A DNA stretch of 12,700 bases from Candidatus Uhrbacteria bacterium RIFCSPHIGHO2_02_FULL_53_13 (GTDB lineage: Bacteria; Patescibacteriota; Patescibacteriia; UBA9934; UBA11717). This document shows, one piece after another, positions 6,640 through 12,556 of the stretch. Position 1 is the stretch's first letter. Each line of letters opens with the position of its first letter. The DNA lies in NCBI GenBank assembly GCA_001791035.1, contig MGDX01000010.1, positions 1 through 12,700 on the forward strand, in the 5' to 3' direction. Made by a program: the position numbers and the translations under genes. Under the pieces are notes generated by a model. It worked only from the letters and a program-made list of their open reading frames with translations. It made no database searches and was not told where the DNA came from.

Positions 6640-6648
6640 AGTGTATCA
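6640..6648 (-). promoter_or_regulatory. Extended -10 promoter of the transglutaminase-like gene
   Basis: The minus strand reads TGaTACACT, an extended -10 box, with the expected transcription start within a few bases of the ATG at 6630. No good -35 is seen; TTGTTT at 6664-6669 is a weak candidate with an 18-base spacer. The repeat-family half-site GCCTGTTCCCGAA (6652-6664, plus strand) fills the spacer region. The same TG-n-TAC box stands before the decayed paralogue. Confidence 0.45.
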
Positions 6649-6651
6649 TGA

Positions 6652-6664
6652 GCCTGTTCCCGAA
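6652..6664. repeat. Solitary half-site of the GGGAACAG palindrome family
   Basis: GCCTGTTCCCGAA is identical over 13 bases to 7008-7020, the left arm end of the 57-bp hairpin, and nearly so to the arm ends at 1-45 and 2651-2694. There is no matching second arm nearby. It sits between the RRM terminator and the -10 box of the transglutaminase-like gene. It may be a decayed element or a protein-binding site shared by the family. Confidence 0.5.
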
Positions 6665-6668
6665 AACA

Positions 6669-6705
6669 AAAGCGCCCGAGCAACGAAACGTCGAGCGGGC
6701 GCTTT
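6669..6705 (-). terminator. Intrinsic terminator of the RRM gene
   Basis: A perfect 10-bp stem pairs AAAGCGCCCG (6669-6678) with CGGGCGCTTT (6696-6705) around a 17-base loop. On the minus strand the stem begins three bases after the TAA at 6709-6711 and is followed by a T-rich tract (TTTTGTTTTC). This is a classic Rho-independent terminator. It separates the RRM gene from the transglutaminase-like gene on the same strand. Confidence 0.85.
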
Positions 6706-6708
6706 GTA

Positions 6709-6963
6709 TTACTCGGCCTTTGGTCGAGCAACGTTCACGTTGATGGTTCGGCCGTCAACTTCCGTTCCGTCCATCGCGTCGATGGCAGCTTGCGCTTGCT
6801 CATCGGTCGCGTATTCGACGAACCCGAAACCGCGGCTCTTACCCGTAAACTTGTCTGTGACAACACGAGCGGAGGTCACTTCACCGTGTGGGGTGAAGAG
6901 CGCCTCAAGCTGTGCGTCATCGACAGCCCAAGGAAGGCCGCCGACAAACAACTTGTTCTGCAT
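6709..6963 (-). CDS. Single-RRM RNA-binding protein
   Basis: This 84-aa protein is one RNA recognition motif and little else, like the small glycine-rich RNA-binding proteins of cyanobacteria and many other bacteria. RNP2 is LFVGGL at 5-10 and RNP1 is KSRGFGFVEY at 42-51, including the aromatic residues that stack on RNA bases. The C-terminus ends shortly after the domain (ARPKAE), without a glycine-rich tail. I chose the ATG at 6961-6963, which gives MQNKLFVGGL, the standard family start. The longer reading to 7119 would translate the hairpin leader and is unlikely. A strong promoter at 7091-7119 gives a leader of about 120 nt containing a 57-bp hairpin, and a terminator follows the stop, so this is a monocistronic gene. 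Relatives are often cold-induced; that is not shown here. Confidence 0.95.
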   Translation of the reverse strand: MQNKLFVGGLPWAVDDAQLEALFTPHGEVTSARVVTDKFTGKSRGFGFVEYATDEQAQAAIDAMDGTEVDGRTINVNVARPKAE

Positions 6964-7005
6964 GTAAGAGAACAAAGAATTAGATAGCTTCTTGGATCCT
7001 CTTAC

Positions 7006-7062
7006 GGGCCTGTTCCCGAATGTGCCTTTGGATGTCCAAATTGCACGTTGGGGAACAAGCCC
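7006..7062. repeat. 57-bp hairpin in the RRM leader, same end motif as the 161-bp palindrome
   Basis: The arms 7006-7025 and 7043-7062 are inverted repeats of 20 bases with three or four mismatches. They end in GGGCCTGTTCCC and GGGAACAAGCCC. A second stem TTTGGA-TG-TCCAAA lies at about 7028-7041 in the centre. The terminal motif matches the ends of the palindrome at 2651-2811, but the interior is different and much shorter. It lies wholly inside the 5' leader of the RRM gene and could shape translation or mRNA stability. Confidence 0.75.
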
Positions 7063-7090
7063 TTTAAACGGAGAACAAGAAAGCGGCACT

Positions 7091-7119
7091 ATCGTAGCAT
7101 GGACTCGTTTTCCTGTCAA
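7091..7119 (-). promoter_or_regulatory. Sigma-70-type promoter of the RRM gene
   Basis: On the minus strand TTGACA (7114-7119), a 17-base spacer and TACGAT (7091-7096) form a strong housekeeping-type promoter. Transcription would begin near 7084, leaving about 120 untranslated bases before the ATG at 6963. Confidence 0.7.
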
Positions 7120-7219
7120 GCGCCACGTGCCGCAATCTGACTTGGCTGATTATGGCTCACATGAATTGTCATCATCTTTCCCGTCCACTTCTTGCTCATC
7201 AAAGTTTAGGAGAACGAGC

Positions 7220-7672
7220 TCATCGAGCTTTCAACTCCAGCATAATAGCCATGAAGTTGGCGGGTTGGCTCATCCAATCACGCTCCCCCGTGCCTTTTAG
7301 CATGCCCCACAAATCTTCTGTTTCCACATCCTTCAACAGTTGCCTTCTCGTCTGTACGGCTTTGGGCTTCGCGGCTCCTTGCTCTCTCGCTTGCCTTAAA
7401 ACATCTCGCAAATGTTTTATGAATGTATATTCTGTAAGTATGCGGATTCCAGGACGAAATTCAGTGGTATCTGGCATATCTGAACGAAGAACGAAGAAGG
7501 TGCACAGTGCCTTGTCGGCGAATGTCTTCGCCTTCCTTGTGCTTTGGAGACTCATCCAATTCACGCTCTGAAGATCTTGTCGCCCCTGGCTCACTTCGTC
7601 TACCTCTCCCTGGAAATTGAATAACTTTTCCCATAGATATATGTTCTTGATTAGTTTCCCATTATTAGCCAT
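7220..7672 (-). CDS. Hypothetical 150-aa protein
   Basis: I do not recognise a family. The protein is soluble and charged, with helix-rich segments (for example about 88-120, with many Arg, Lys, Glu and Gln). It has aromatic residues near the N-terminus (IYLWEKLFNF) and a C-terminal LELKAR. The residue mix is far more protein-like than the opposite-strand reading of the same DNA, which is Ser/Cys-rich. The ATG at 7670-7672 is a likely start. An in-frame ATG at 7691-7693 would add seven residues. The open frame continues upstream to 8149 but there overlaps the YceI gene antisense and is not credible. Base composition is AT-richer than the neighbours, hinting at separate origin. It is divergent from the yceI-cfa pair, and no Shine-Dalgarno is visible. 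Confidence 0.6.
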   Translation of the reverse strand: MANNGKLIKNIYLWEKLFNFQGEVDEVSQGRQDLQSVNWMSLQSTRKAKTFADKALCTFFVLRSDMPDTTEFRPGIRILTEYTFIKHLRDVLRQAREQGAAKPKAVQTRRQLLKDVETEDLWGMLKGTGERDWMSQPANFMAIMLELKAR

Positions 7673-7702
7673 GATAACAGCAAAACACCTCATTCGCCAA
7701 CA

Positions 7703-8401
7703 ATGTTGTCTATGCAAAAACTCATTGGATTTATTGCCGCGCTTGTCATTATCGCCATTGGAATTTGGATTGTTTTGGCCATCATGAGCATGAGTCAAGG
7801 TCCGATTCCGGAGCCCGTTTCCATAGAGAAACCGAGCGACACGGCAAGCGCGCCGCCGAACATTGAACACCTCAATTACACGCTCGACGCAGAAAACTCC
7901 ACGCTCACTTGGAACGCGCGGCGCATGGTAGGCGCATTCCACTCGGGAGGTGTCGGCATCGAAAGCGGACACATCACATTCGAAGAATCGATTGACGGCC
8001 GCGTGTTTTCTGGCGGCGCGTTCACGGTTGACATGCAAACCATCACCGAGAGCAAAGACAATCAGCTCTTTTTGAAGCATGTGCGAAGCAACGATTTTTT
8101 TGACGTCAAAACGTATCCGACATCCGCATTGACATTGACCGATGTGCAATGGAGCGGACAGGGAAACACGTTCGCGGTATCGGGCGATCTCACGATCAAG
8201 GATCGCACAGTGCCCATCGTGTTCCCCGCGGAAATGACGTTCAGAAATGACCGCGCAATCGCTACGGCATTGATTGAAATTGACCGCACGGATTGGGGCA
8301 TTGAATTTCAGTCCGAATCCATCTTCTTAGAGCTTGGCGATGGAGCCATCAAAGACGCAATTCAATTCAATCTCGCTTTGACGTTTATAGGAAGTGATTA
8401 G
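7703..8401 (+). CDS. Membrane-anchored YceI-like lipid-binding protein
   Basis: Residues about 6-30 form one hydrophobic segment, probably an uncleaved anchor, followed by a Pro/Ser-rich linker to about 55. The rest is a YceI domain, an 8-stranded lipocalin-like barrel that binds polyisoprenoid or other amphiphiles. Typical stretches are GHITFEES (89-96), GGAFTVDM (104-111), KHVRSNDFFDV near 125-135, GDLTIKDRTVPI (161-172) and the late IKDAIQFNL. The usual family members are secreted; here the barrel would face outside the membrane. Start: ATG at 7703, or the ATG three codons later (7712); neither has a Shine-Dalgarno. Its stop is two bases before the cfa ATG, so the two are surely co-transcribed. 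This suggests a joint role in handling membrane lipids. The exact ligand is unknown. Confidence 0.88.
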   Translation: MLSMQKLIGFIAALVIIAIGIWIVLAIMSMSQGPIPEPVSIEKPSDTASAPPNIEHLNYTLDAENSTLTWNARRMVGAFHSGGVGIESGHITFEESIDGRVFSGGAFTVDMQTITESKDNQLFLKHVRSNDFFDVKTYPTSALTLTDVQWSGQGNTFAVSGDLTIKDRTVPIVFPAEMTFRNDRAIATALIEIDRTDWGIEFQSESIFLELGDGAIKDAIQFNLALTFIGSD

Positions 8402-8403
8402 CT

Positions 8404-9519
8404 ATGCCAACACCGCGACAGACTGTTGAATCCATACTCGCACACGCCGACATTAAGCTCGACGGCGACCATCCTTGGGACATTCAATTACACAACGAAG
8501 AGACGCTCCGCCGCACGCTCGCGCACGGCTCACTCGGCTTTGGGGAGGCCTACATGGACGGATGGTGGGATTGCGACGACTTGGAGGAGATGCTCACGCG
8601 CGTGTTTTGCGCAAAACTGCACGAAACAGTCGGCATGACTTCCGCCGCGGCCGCGTCGCTCAAAGCGCGCATCATAAACCCGTGGCGTAAATCCCAATCA
8701 CACAAAATTGGTGAGCATCACTACGACATCGGCAACGACCTTTACAAAGCCATGCTCGACAAGCGCATGGTGTACACGTGCGGCTACTGGAAAGACGCCC
8801 CGACACTCGACGAAGCGCAGGAGGCCAAGCTTGATTTGGTGTGTCGCAAAATCGGCCTCAAACAAGGCATGACCGTACTTGATATTGGCGGAGGATGGGG
8901 ATCGTTTGCCAAGTTTGCCGCAGAAAAATACGGCGCTCGCGTTACAGCAATCACAGTGTCCAAAGAACAGGTCGCGCTCGGACAAGCACTCTGCAAAGGG
9001 CTCCCCATAGAGATTCGTCTGCAAGATTATCGCGATGTTGAAGGAACGTTCGACCGCATCGTGTCACTTGGAATGTTCGAACATGTCGGCTACAAAAACT
9101 ACGCTCTGTTCATGCACAAAGTGCATGACCTCCTCAAAGATGACGGCCTCTTTTTACTGCACACCATCGGCGCCAACCGCTCGCGCACATCTAACAATCC
9201 GTGGATCGAAAAATACATCTTCCCAAATTCGATGCTTCCATCCATTGCACAGATTGGCCGCGCGATTGAAAAGCGCTTTGTCATGGAAGATTGGCACAAC
9301 TTTGGATGCGATTACGTTCTGACACTGCGGGCATGGCACGCCAACATTGAGGCCGCGTGGGGTTCGCTTTCCGCGACGCGCTACGACAAGCGTTTCCGTC
9401 GCATGTGGCGCTTCTATCTTCTCTCGTCCGCCGCTACGTTCCGCTCGCGCAGTAACCAGTTGTGGCAAGTCGTTTTGTCAAAAGAAGGAGTCCCCAGCGG
9501 ATACCGTGCTATTCGATAG
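8404..9519 (+). CDS. cfa: Cyclopropane-fatty-acyl-phospholipid synthase
   Basis: The enzyme transfers a methylene group from S-adenosylmethionine to cis double bonds of membrane phospholipid acyl chains, a known stress and stationary-phase membrane change. The 371 residues compare with 382 in E. coli. The SAM-binding motif is VLDIGGGWGS at 158-167. Residues equivalent to the E. coli active site all appear at a constant offset of 13: Cys126 (YTCGYW), Glu226 (FEHVG), His253 and Ile255 (LHTIG), and Tyr304 (CDYVLTL). An N-terminal lipid-binding domain covers about 1-95. The enzyme is therefore expected to be active. It follows the YceI gene by two bases. No terminator hairpin is visible after the stop, and the next gene appears to have its own extended -10 promoter. 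Confidence 0.97.
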   Translation: MPTPRQTVESILAHADIKLDGDHPWDIQLHNEETLRRTLAHGSLGFGEAYMDGWWDCDDLEEMLTRVFCAKLHETVGMTSAAAASLKARIINPWRKSQSHKIGEHHYDIGNDLYKAMLDKRMVYTCGYWKDAPTLDEAQEAKLDLVCRKIGLKQGMTVLDIGGGWGSFAKFAAEKYGARVTAITVSKEQVALGQALCKGLPIEIRLQDYRDVEGTFDRIVSLGMFEHVGYKNYALFMHKVHDLLKDDGLFLLHTIGANRSRTSNNPWIEKYIFPNSMLPSIAQIGRAIEKRFVMEDWHNFGCDYVLTLRAWHANIEAAWGSLSATRYDKRFRRMWRFYLLSSAATFRSRSNQLWQVVLSKEGVPSGYRAIR

Positions 9520-9544
9520 AAGTCTCCTGCGACAGCAACTTTTT

Positions 9545-9553
9545 TGATATACT
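9545..9553 (+). promoter_or_regulatory. Extended -10 promoter before the 282-aa membrane protein
   Basis: TGaTATACT is an extended -10 element, with TATACT at 9548-9553. Transcription would start near 9560, about ten bases before the ATG at 9570. No clear -35 is present. A four-codon ORF (9558-9572) overlaps the gene start as ATGA, which may be chance. Confidence 0.5.
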
Positions 9554-9569
9554 GCCGTATGCAAGCTGT

Positions 9570-10418
9570 ATGACAAACTTCGACCATACCATTTTTGCCC
9601 CGTTCCTCCCCGCGCTCAAAGCGCAAACGGCCGTCATGGCTCATCTCACATCACAGCGCGTTAGCGCCGAGCGTTTTTTGGTGTACCAGTTTGATAAAGA
9701 ATTGCACAAAGCCGAGATGGCGGGGTACGTCATCACGACGATGTTGATTTTGGTGATAGGGAGTCTTGGATACGCCAGCGGACAGAACACCGACGTCCAT
9801 CCAATGTGGCCTGGAATGTTTGGCGGGCTTCTGGGACTGCTCATCGGCTGGATGAGCTTGCGCCTTCTGCGCGGACAGCACAGCCGATACGTCCATCATC
9901 CCGACGAGACTTCGTCCGGCTTTCTTGCCCTCGGCATGGTCAACAAGTGGACCGTCAAAGCGCTCAAAGCGATTCCGGATTCTGAATGGGAGCGCATGCG
10001 CCGCCACGAACCCGACCTCACAAAAAAGCGCTACATGCGCCCGGGCGGACGCTCAACCGATAAGGAACTTTCTACACTCATGAAAATGACGCCCGCCAAG
10101 TTCGCGCTTGTGGCCAAACTCAAACGCGTACAGCGCGTTGCCGCTTGGTCCATCCTCTTGGCAGTAATTTCATTCTTCACCGACACGGATTTCTTTTTCT
10201 TTCTCGGATGGTTTTTGGCCGGCGTTTGGATTGTGCTCGAGATGAGTATCGGTTTTATTGAGCGGCGCATCGGCGCCTTCACCGCCGCCAGTGAAGTTGA
10301 AATCCTCGGCCTTCCCGCTCGCTTCACTGCCGCCGTTCTGATCCCCATCTTTTCCCTTCTCTTCCTTCTGCCCGGTGTTTTAGGCATGCTGAATGCGCTC
10401 GGCATTGACGTTTGGTAA
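9570..10418 (+). CDS. Multi-pass membrane protein of unknown function
   Basis: I do not recognise a family. The 282-aa protein has hydrophobic segments at about 52-70, 83-100, 188-203, 207-229 and 252-276. A long hydrophilic, basic loop runs from about 101 to 187, probably cytoplasmic given its Arg and Lys. The N-terminal 50 residues are soluble. An acidic TDTD directly before a run of four phenylalanines (207-211) is unusual. I chose ATG 9570 because an extended -10 box lies just upstream and the protein-like sequence begins there. The longer open frame from 9462 overlaps the end of cfa and has an unlikely composition. The MFS gene starts ten bases after its stop, so the two are probably an operon, and a functional link to transport is possible. 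Confidence 0.8.
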   Translation: MTNFDHTIFAPFLPALKAQTAVMAHLTSQRVSAERFLVYQFDKELHKAEMAGYVITTMLILVIGSLGYASGQNTDVHPMWPGMFGGLLGLLIGWMSLRLLRGQHSRYVHHPDETSSGFLALGMVNKWTVKALKAIPDSEWERMRRHEPDLTKKRYMRPGGRSTDKELSTLMKMTPAKFALVAKLKRVQRVAAWSILLAVISFFTDTDFFFFLGWFLAGVWIVLEMSIGFIERRIGAFTAASEVEILGLPARFTAAVLIPIFSLLFLLPGVLGMLNALGIDVW

Positions 10419-10428
10419 ACGCGCCTCC

Positions 10429-11649
10429 ATGCGCCATCTTCTTCCACAGATCGCGGATCGGTTTCACATCCATCATTTGAGTGCGCTCTCTTCGCTTTCC
10501 ACCAACCGCCTGATTGGGTTTACGGGCGGATCCATCATTGGAATGTTTCTTCCGATTTTTATCTACGAGTATTTCGACTTGAGCATCGGACTGCTCATCC
10601 TCTGGCACATCGTGGCATACGGATTGCGTCCGCCGCTTTTGATCGGCGCCGCGAAACTGTTTGAACGCATCGGCCTTGTCACCAACATGGTGATTGGAAC
10701 GCTCTGTTGGGCACTGTTTTATGTGTTGACGCTCGTTCTGCAAATCGCGCCGTCGTTCTACCCACTCATGATTTTAGGTGCGGCGCTCTTGGCACAAGCC
10801 GTCTTTTGCTCCACGTACTGGGCGCCGTTTCACGTAGACTTTACCCGCTTTTCCCAAAAAGGCCGACGCGGCCGCGAGGTTGGCATCCTCTATGCCGCCA
10901 AGGATGTGATTGCCATGGTCGGGCCCATTATCGGCGGCGCGCTCATTTTGCGCATGGGATACGAAGCGGTGTTTGTGGTTGCCATTTTGATCATTCTGCT
11001 CTCCATGATTCCGCTCATCTATCTCCCGCGCGTGAATGTCACCTACGAGTTTGGATTTTTTGAGTCGTTCAAAAAACTCTTTCACCGCGACTATCGCTAC
11101 ATGACGCTCGCCATGATGGCGCACGGCGCCGAGAACATTGTCGCGGCCGTGTTGTGGCCCGTCTTTTTGTTTACCGTGTTTTCTGGGCAGCACTTGGACG
11201 TTGGACTGTTCGCCGCCGCGATTGTGCTGGTGAGTGTCACTCTTCGGCTGGGAGTTGGCGTGTGGCTCGACGCACACACACGCAAAAAAATCCTGCGCTT
11301 TGGCGTAAACCTGTATGCGATCGGATGGCTCGTGAAAGCGTTCGTGACTTCCATCACCGGCGTGTTTGCCGCCGCGACCTTTCACAGCTTCGGCTCGATT
11401 ATGATGCAAACGCCCCTCGACGTCATGACCTACGAAAAAGCGGCCGATGCCGGCCACTACCTTGACGAGTTCACTACGTTGCGCGAAGTCGCCCTCACCA
11501 TCGGACGCGTGCTCATGCTCCTTGCTGTCCTTCCGCTTGTCACGTCGTTTTCCATTTCTACCGCATTCATTGCCGCCGCCGTTGTGTCGTTTGGCATCAC
11601 GCTCTTTACCAAATATCAGTTTAAAGACGTTCTTCCCAATGCGATATAA
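10429..11649 (+). CDS. MFS-type transporter
   Basis: This 406-aa integral membrane protein has about 12 hydrophobic segments, the usual length and layout of the major facilitator superfamily. A loop reading GVWLDAHTRKK (277-287) resembles the MFS motif A (GxxxDxxxRK) and lies between segments of the second half. The segment STYWAPFHVDF (128-138) is conspicuous and may line the translocation path. The substrate cannot be predicted. I chose ATG 10429, ten bases after the upstream stop, over an in-frame ATG at 10393 that would overlap the previous gene and add 12 residues. Neither has a clear Shine-Dalgarno. It probably shares a transcript with the preceding membrane protein, and a strong hairpin follows the stop. 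Confidence 0.85.
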   Translation: MRHLLPQIADRFHIHHLSALSSLSTNRLIGFTGGSIIGMFLPIFIYEYFDLSIGLLILWHIVAYGLRPPLLIGAAKLFERIGLVTNMVIGTLCWALFYVLTLVLQIAPSFYPLMILGAALLAQAVFCSTYWAPFHVDFTRFSQKGRRGREVGILYAAKDVIAMVGPIIGGALILRMGYEAVFVVAILIILLSMIPLIYLPRVNVTYEFGFFESFKKLFHRDYRYMTLAMMAHGAENIVAAVLWPVFLFTVFSGQHLDVGLFAAAIVLVSVTLRLGVGVWLDAHTRKKILRFGVNLYAIGWLVKAFVTSITGVFAAATFHSFGSIMMQTPLDVMTYEKAADAGHYLDEFTTLREVALTIGRVLMLLAVLPLVTSFSISTAFIAAAVVSFGITLFTKYQFKDVLPNAI

Positions 11650-11653
11650 AGCG

Positions 11654-11680
11654 GCACCTCGGCTGTGTGAGCCGAGGCGC
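11654..11680. terminator. Bidirectional terminator hairpin between convergent genes
   Basis: CCTCGGCT (11657-11664) pairs perfectly with AGCCGAGG (11670-11677) around GTGTG, and GC/GC extends the stem after one mismatch. It begins five bases after the MFS stop and ends 12 bases before the convergent stop at 11692. T-runs are weak on both sides, so termination efficiency is uncertain. Confidence 0.6.
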
Positions 11681-11691
11681 TTGGAAAGAAG

Positions 11692-12501
11692 TTACTCGCT
11701 GTGGTTTTTCGCGCTCCACGCGACCACGTCTTGCGAAAACGTGTTCTCGCGTTGCGTGATCATGCGTCCAAACTGCACCCAAATTGGATGCGTGGGGTCG
11801 TCCGCTCCGACCGCATAGGCGTACACGCTATGCATGAGCGGCGAAAGCGCCTCATTGGGCGCACGACCCTCCTCAATCATCGCTTTGGCAATGGCGATGC
11901 CGTCAATGTACGCGGCGATTTCAATGTCCGCCAATTCGTTGGGAGACATCGCGCCAACGGCAAAGCGCATGTCAACACCCTGATCGCGCAAGTGGAACAC
12001 TTCATGCAATTCCACGATGAGCAAGAAGTCTTCAAAAGCGCCGTCCACTTCCTTCATGTCAAGCCAGTGCTCGTACAGAGCAACGGCATTGAGGGACATG
12101 ACAGGGTCTCCCTGCTCATTGTAGTGAGCCGTGGCCAACCAATGCCAATCCATGCGCGTGCCCGCATCAAAGACGATGCGAACGATCGGCTCCATCCCTT
12201 CGTCTGGATGTACGAAGGTGTGCAATCGCTCGCGCAGTACGGCGAGGGGGTAGGAATGGATGAGCCGCAGTTGGATACCTGACAGCGTGATCGTTCCCCA
12301 CTGAAGAACGGCTTCGTCCACACCTGCTTCGAGCACGACTTGGCCCATAGACGTTTCCGCTACAGAGTCGACGATCGTCACGGCGCTGGAAACATCCAAC
12401 GAAGGATCCGCGCCATCGTCTTGACGCGGACTTGAATTCATGCACCAAACCGTCACAACCAATACAAGAGGGTAAAGGAACATGCCCATGCGGGTATTCA
12501 T
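11692..12501 (-). CDS. Membrane-anchored HExxH putative metallopeptidase
   Basis: The N-terminus has a hydrophobic segment at about 7-20, ending in Cys20. The residues before the cysteine (TVW) do not make a good lipobox, so it is more likely an anchor or signal peptide than a lipoprotein. The domain outside the membrane is about 245 aa. HEVFH at 166-170 is the HExxH zinc motif, and Glu189 or Glu194 in a following helix could be the third ligand. I recognise no named family; peptidase function is inferred from the motif. It has little resemblance to the HExxH protein at 869-1516 beyond that motif. A consensus -35 lies in the loop of the preceding terminator, and the expected start of transcription is about three bases before the ATG, so the mRNA is probably leaderless. 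In-frame ATGs at codons 5 and 7 are alternatives. Confidence 0.75.
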   Translation of the reverse strand: MNTRMGMFLYPLVLVVTVWCMNSSPRQDDGADPSLDVSSAVTIVDSVAETSMGQVVLEAGVDEAVLQWGTITLSGIQLRLIHSYPLAVLRERLHTFVHPDEGMEPIVRIVFDAGTRMDWHWLATAHYNEQGDPVMSLNAVALYEHWLDMKEVDGAFEDFLLIVELHEVFHLRDQGVDMRFAVGAMSPNELADIEIAAYIDGIAIAKAMIEEGRAPNEALSPLMHSVYAYAVGADDPTHPIWVQFGRMITQRENTFSQDVVAWSAKNHSE

Positions 12502-12510
12502 GGCGGAGAT

Positions 12511-12538
12511 AGGATAGCAAAAAACGGCCTTTTGTCAA
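12511..12538 (-). promoter_or_regulatory. Promoter of the 11692-12501 gene, inside the SOD terminator
   Basis: On the minus strand TTGACA (12533-12538), a 16-base spacer and TATCCT (12511-12516) form a promoter ending ten bases before the ATG at 12501. The -35 lies in the loop, and part of the spacer in the stem and T-run, of the terminator that ends the superoxide dismutase gene. Confidence 0.6.
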
Positions 12539-12546
12539 GCCGTCTT
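12519..12546 (-). terminator. Intrinsic terminator of the superoxide dismutase gene
   Basis: On the minus strand ACGGC pairs with GCCGT around a ten-base loop (TTGACAAAAG), followed by TTTTTTGC, with AAAG before the stem. It lies about 14 bases after the TAG at 12557-12559. The stem is short but the T-run is strong. Confidence 0.65.
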
Positions 12547-12556
12547 TGCGCTCCTT

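Noticed and set aside
6964..7119. N-terminal extension of the RRM protein to 136 aa
   Set aside because: It would translate the leader and hairpin; the family starts at MQNKLFVGGL, and the promoter -35 box overlaps the longer start.
7152..7571. Plus-strand 139-aa open frame opposite the 150-aa gene
   Set aside because: Ser- and Cys-rich with no family feature; the minus-strand reading is more protein-like.
7673..8149. Upstream extension of the minus-strand frame of the 150-aa gene, giving 309 aa
   Set aside because: The extra part lies antisense to the YceI gene, which has clear family motifs; its residue mix (many Cys, Arg, His) is typical of a shadow frame.
9462..9569. Longer start for the 282-aa membrane protein
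   Set aside because: It overlaps the cfa 3' end in another frame and lies upstream of the extended -10 promoter.
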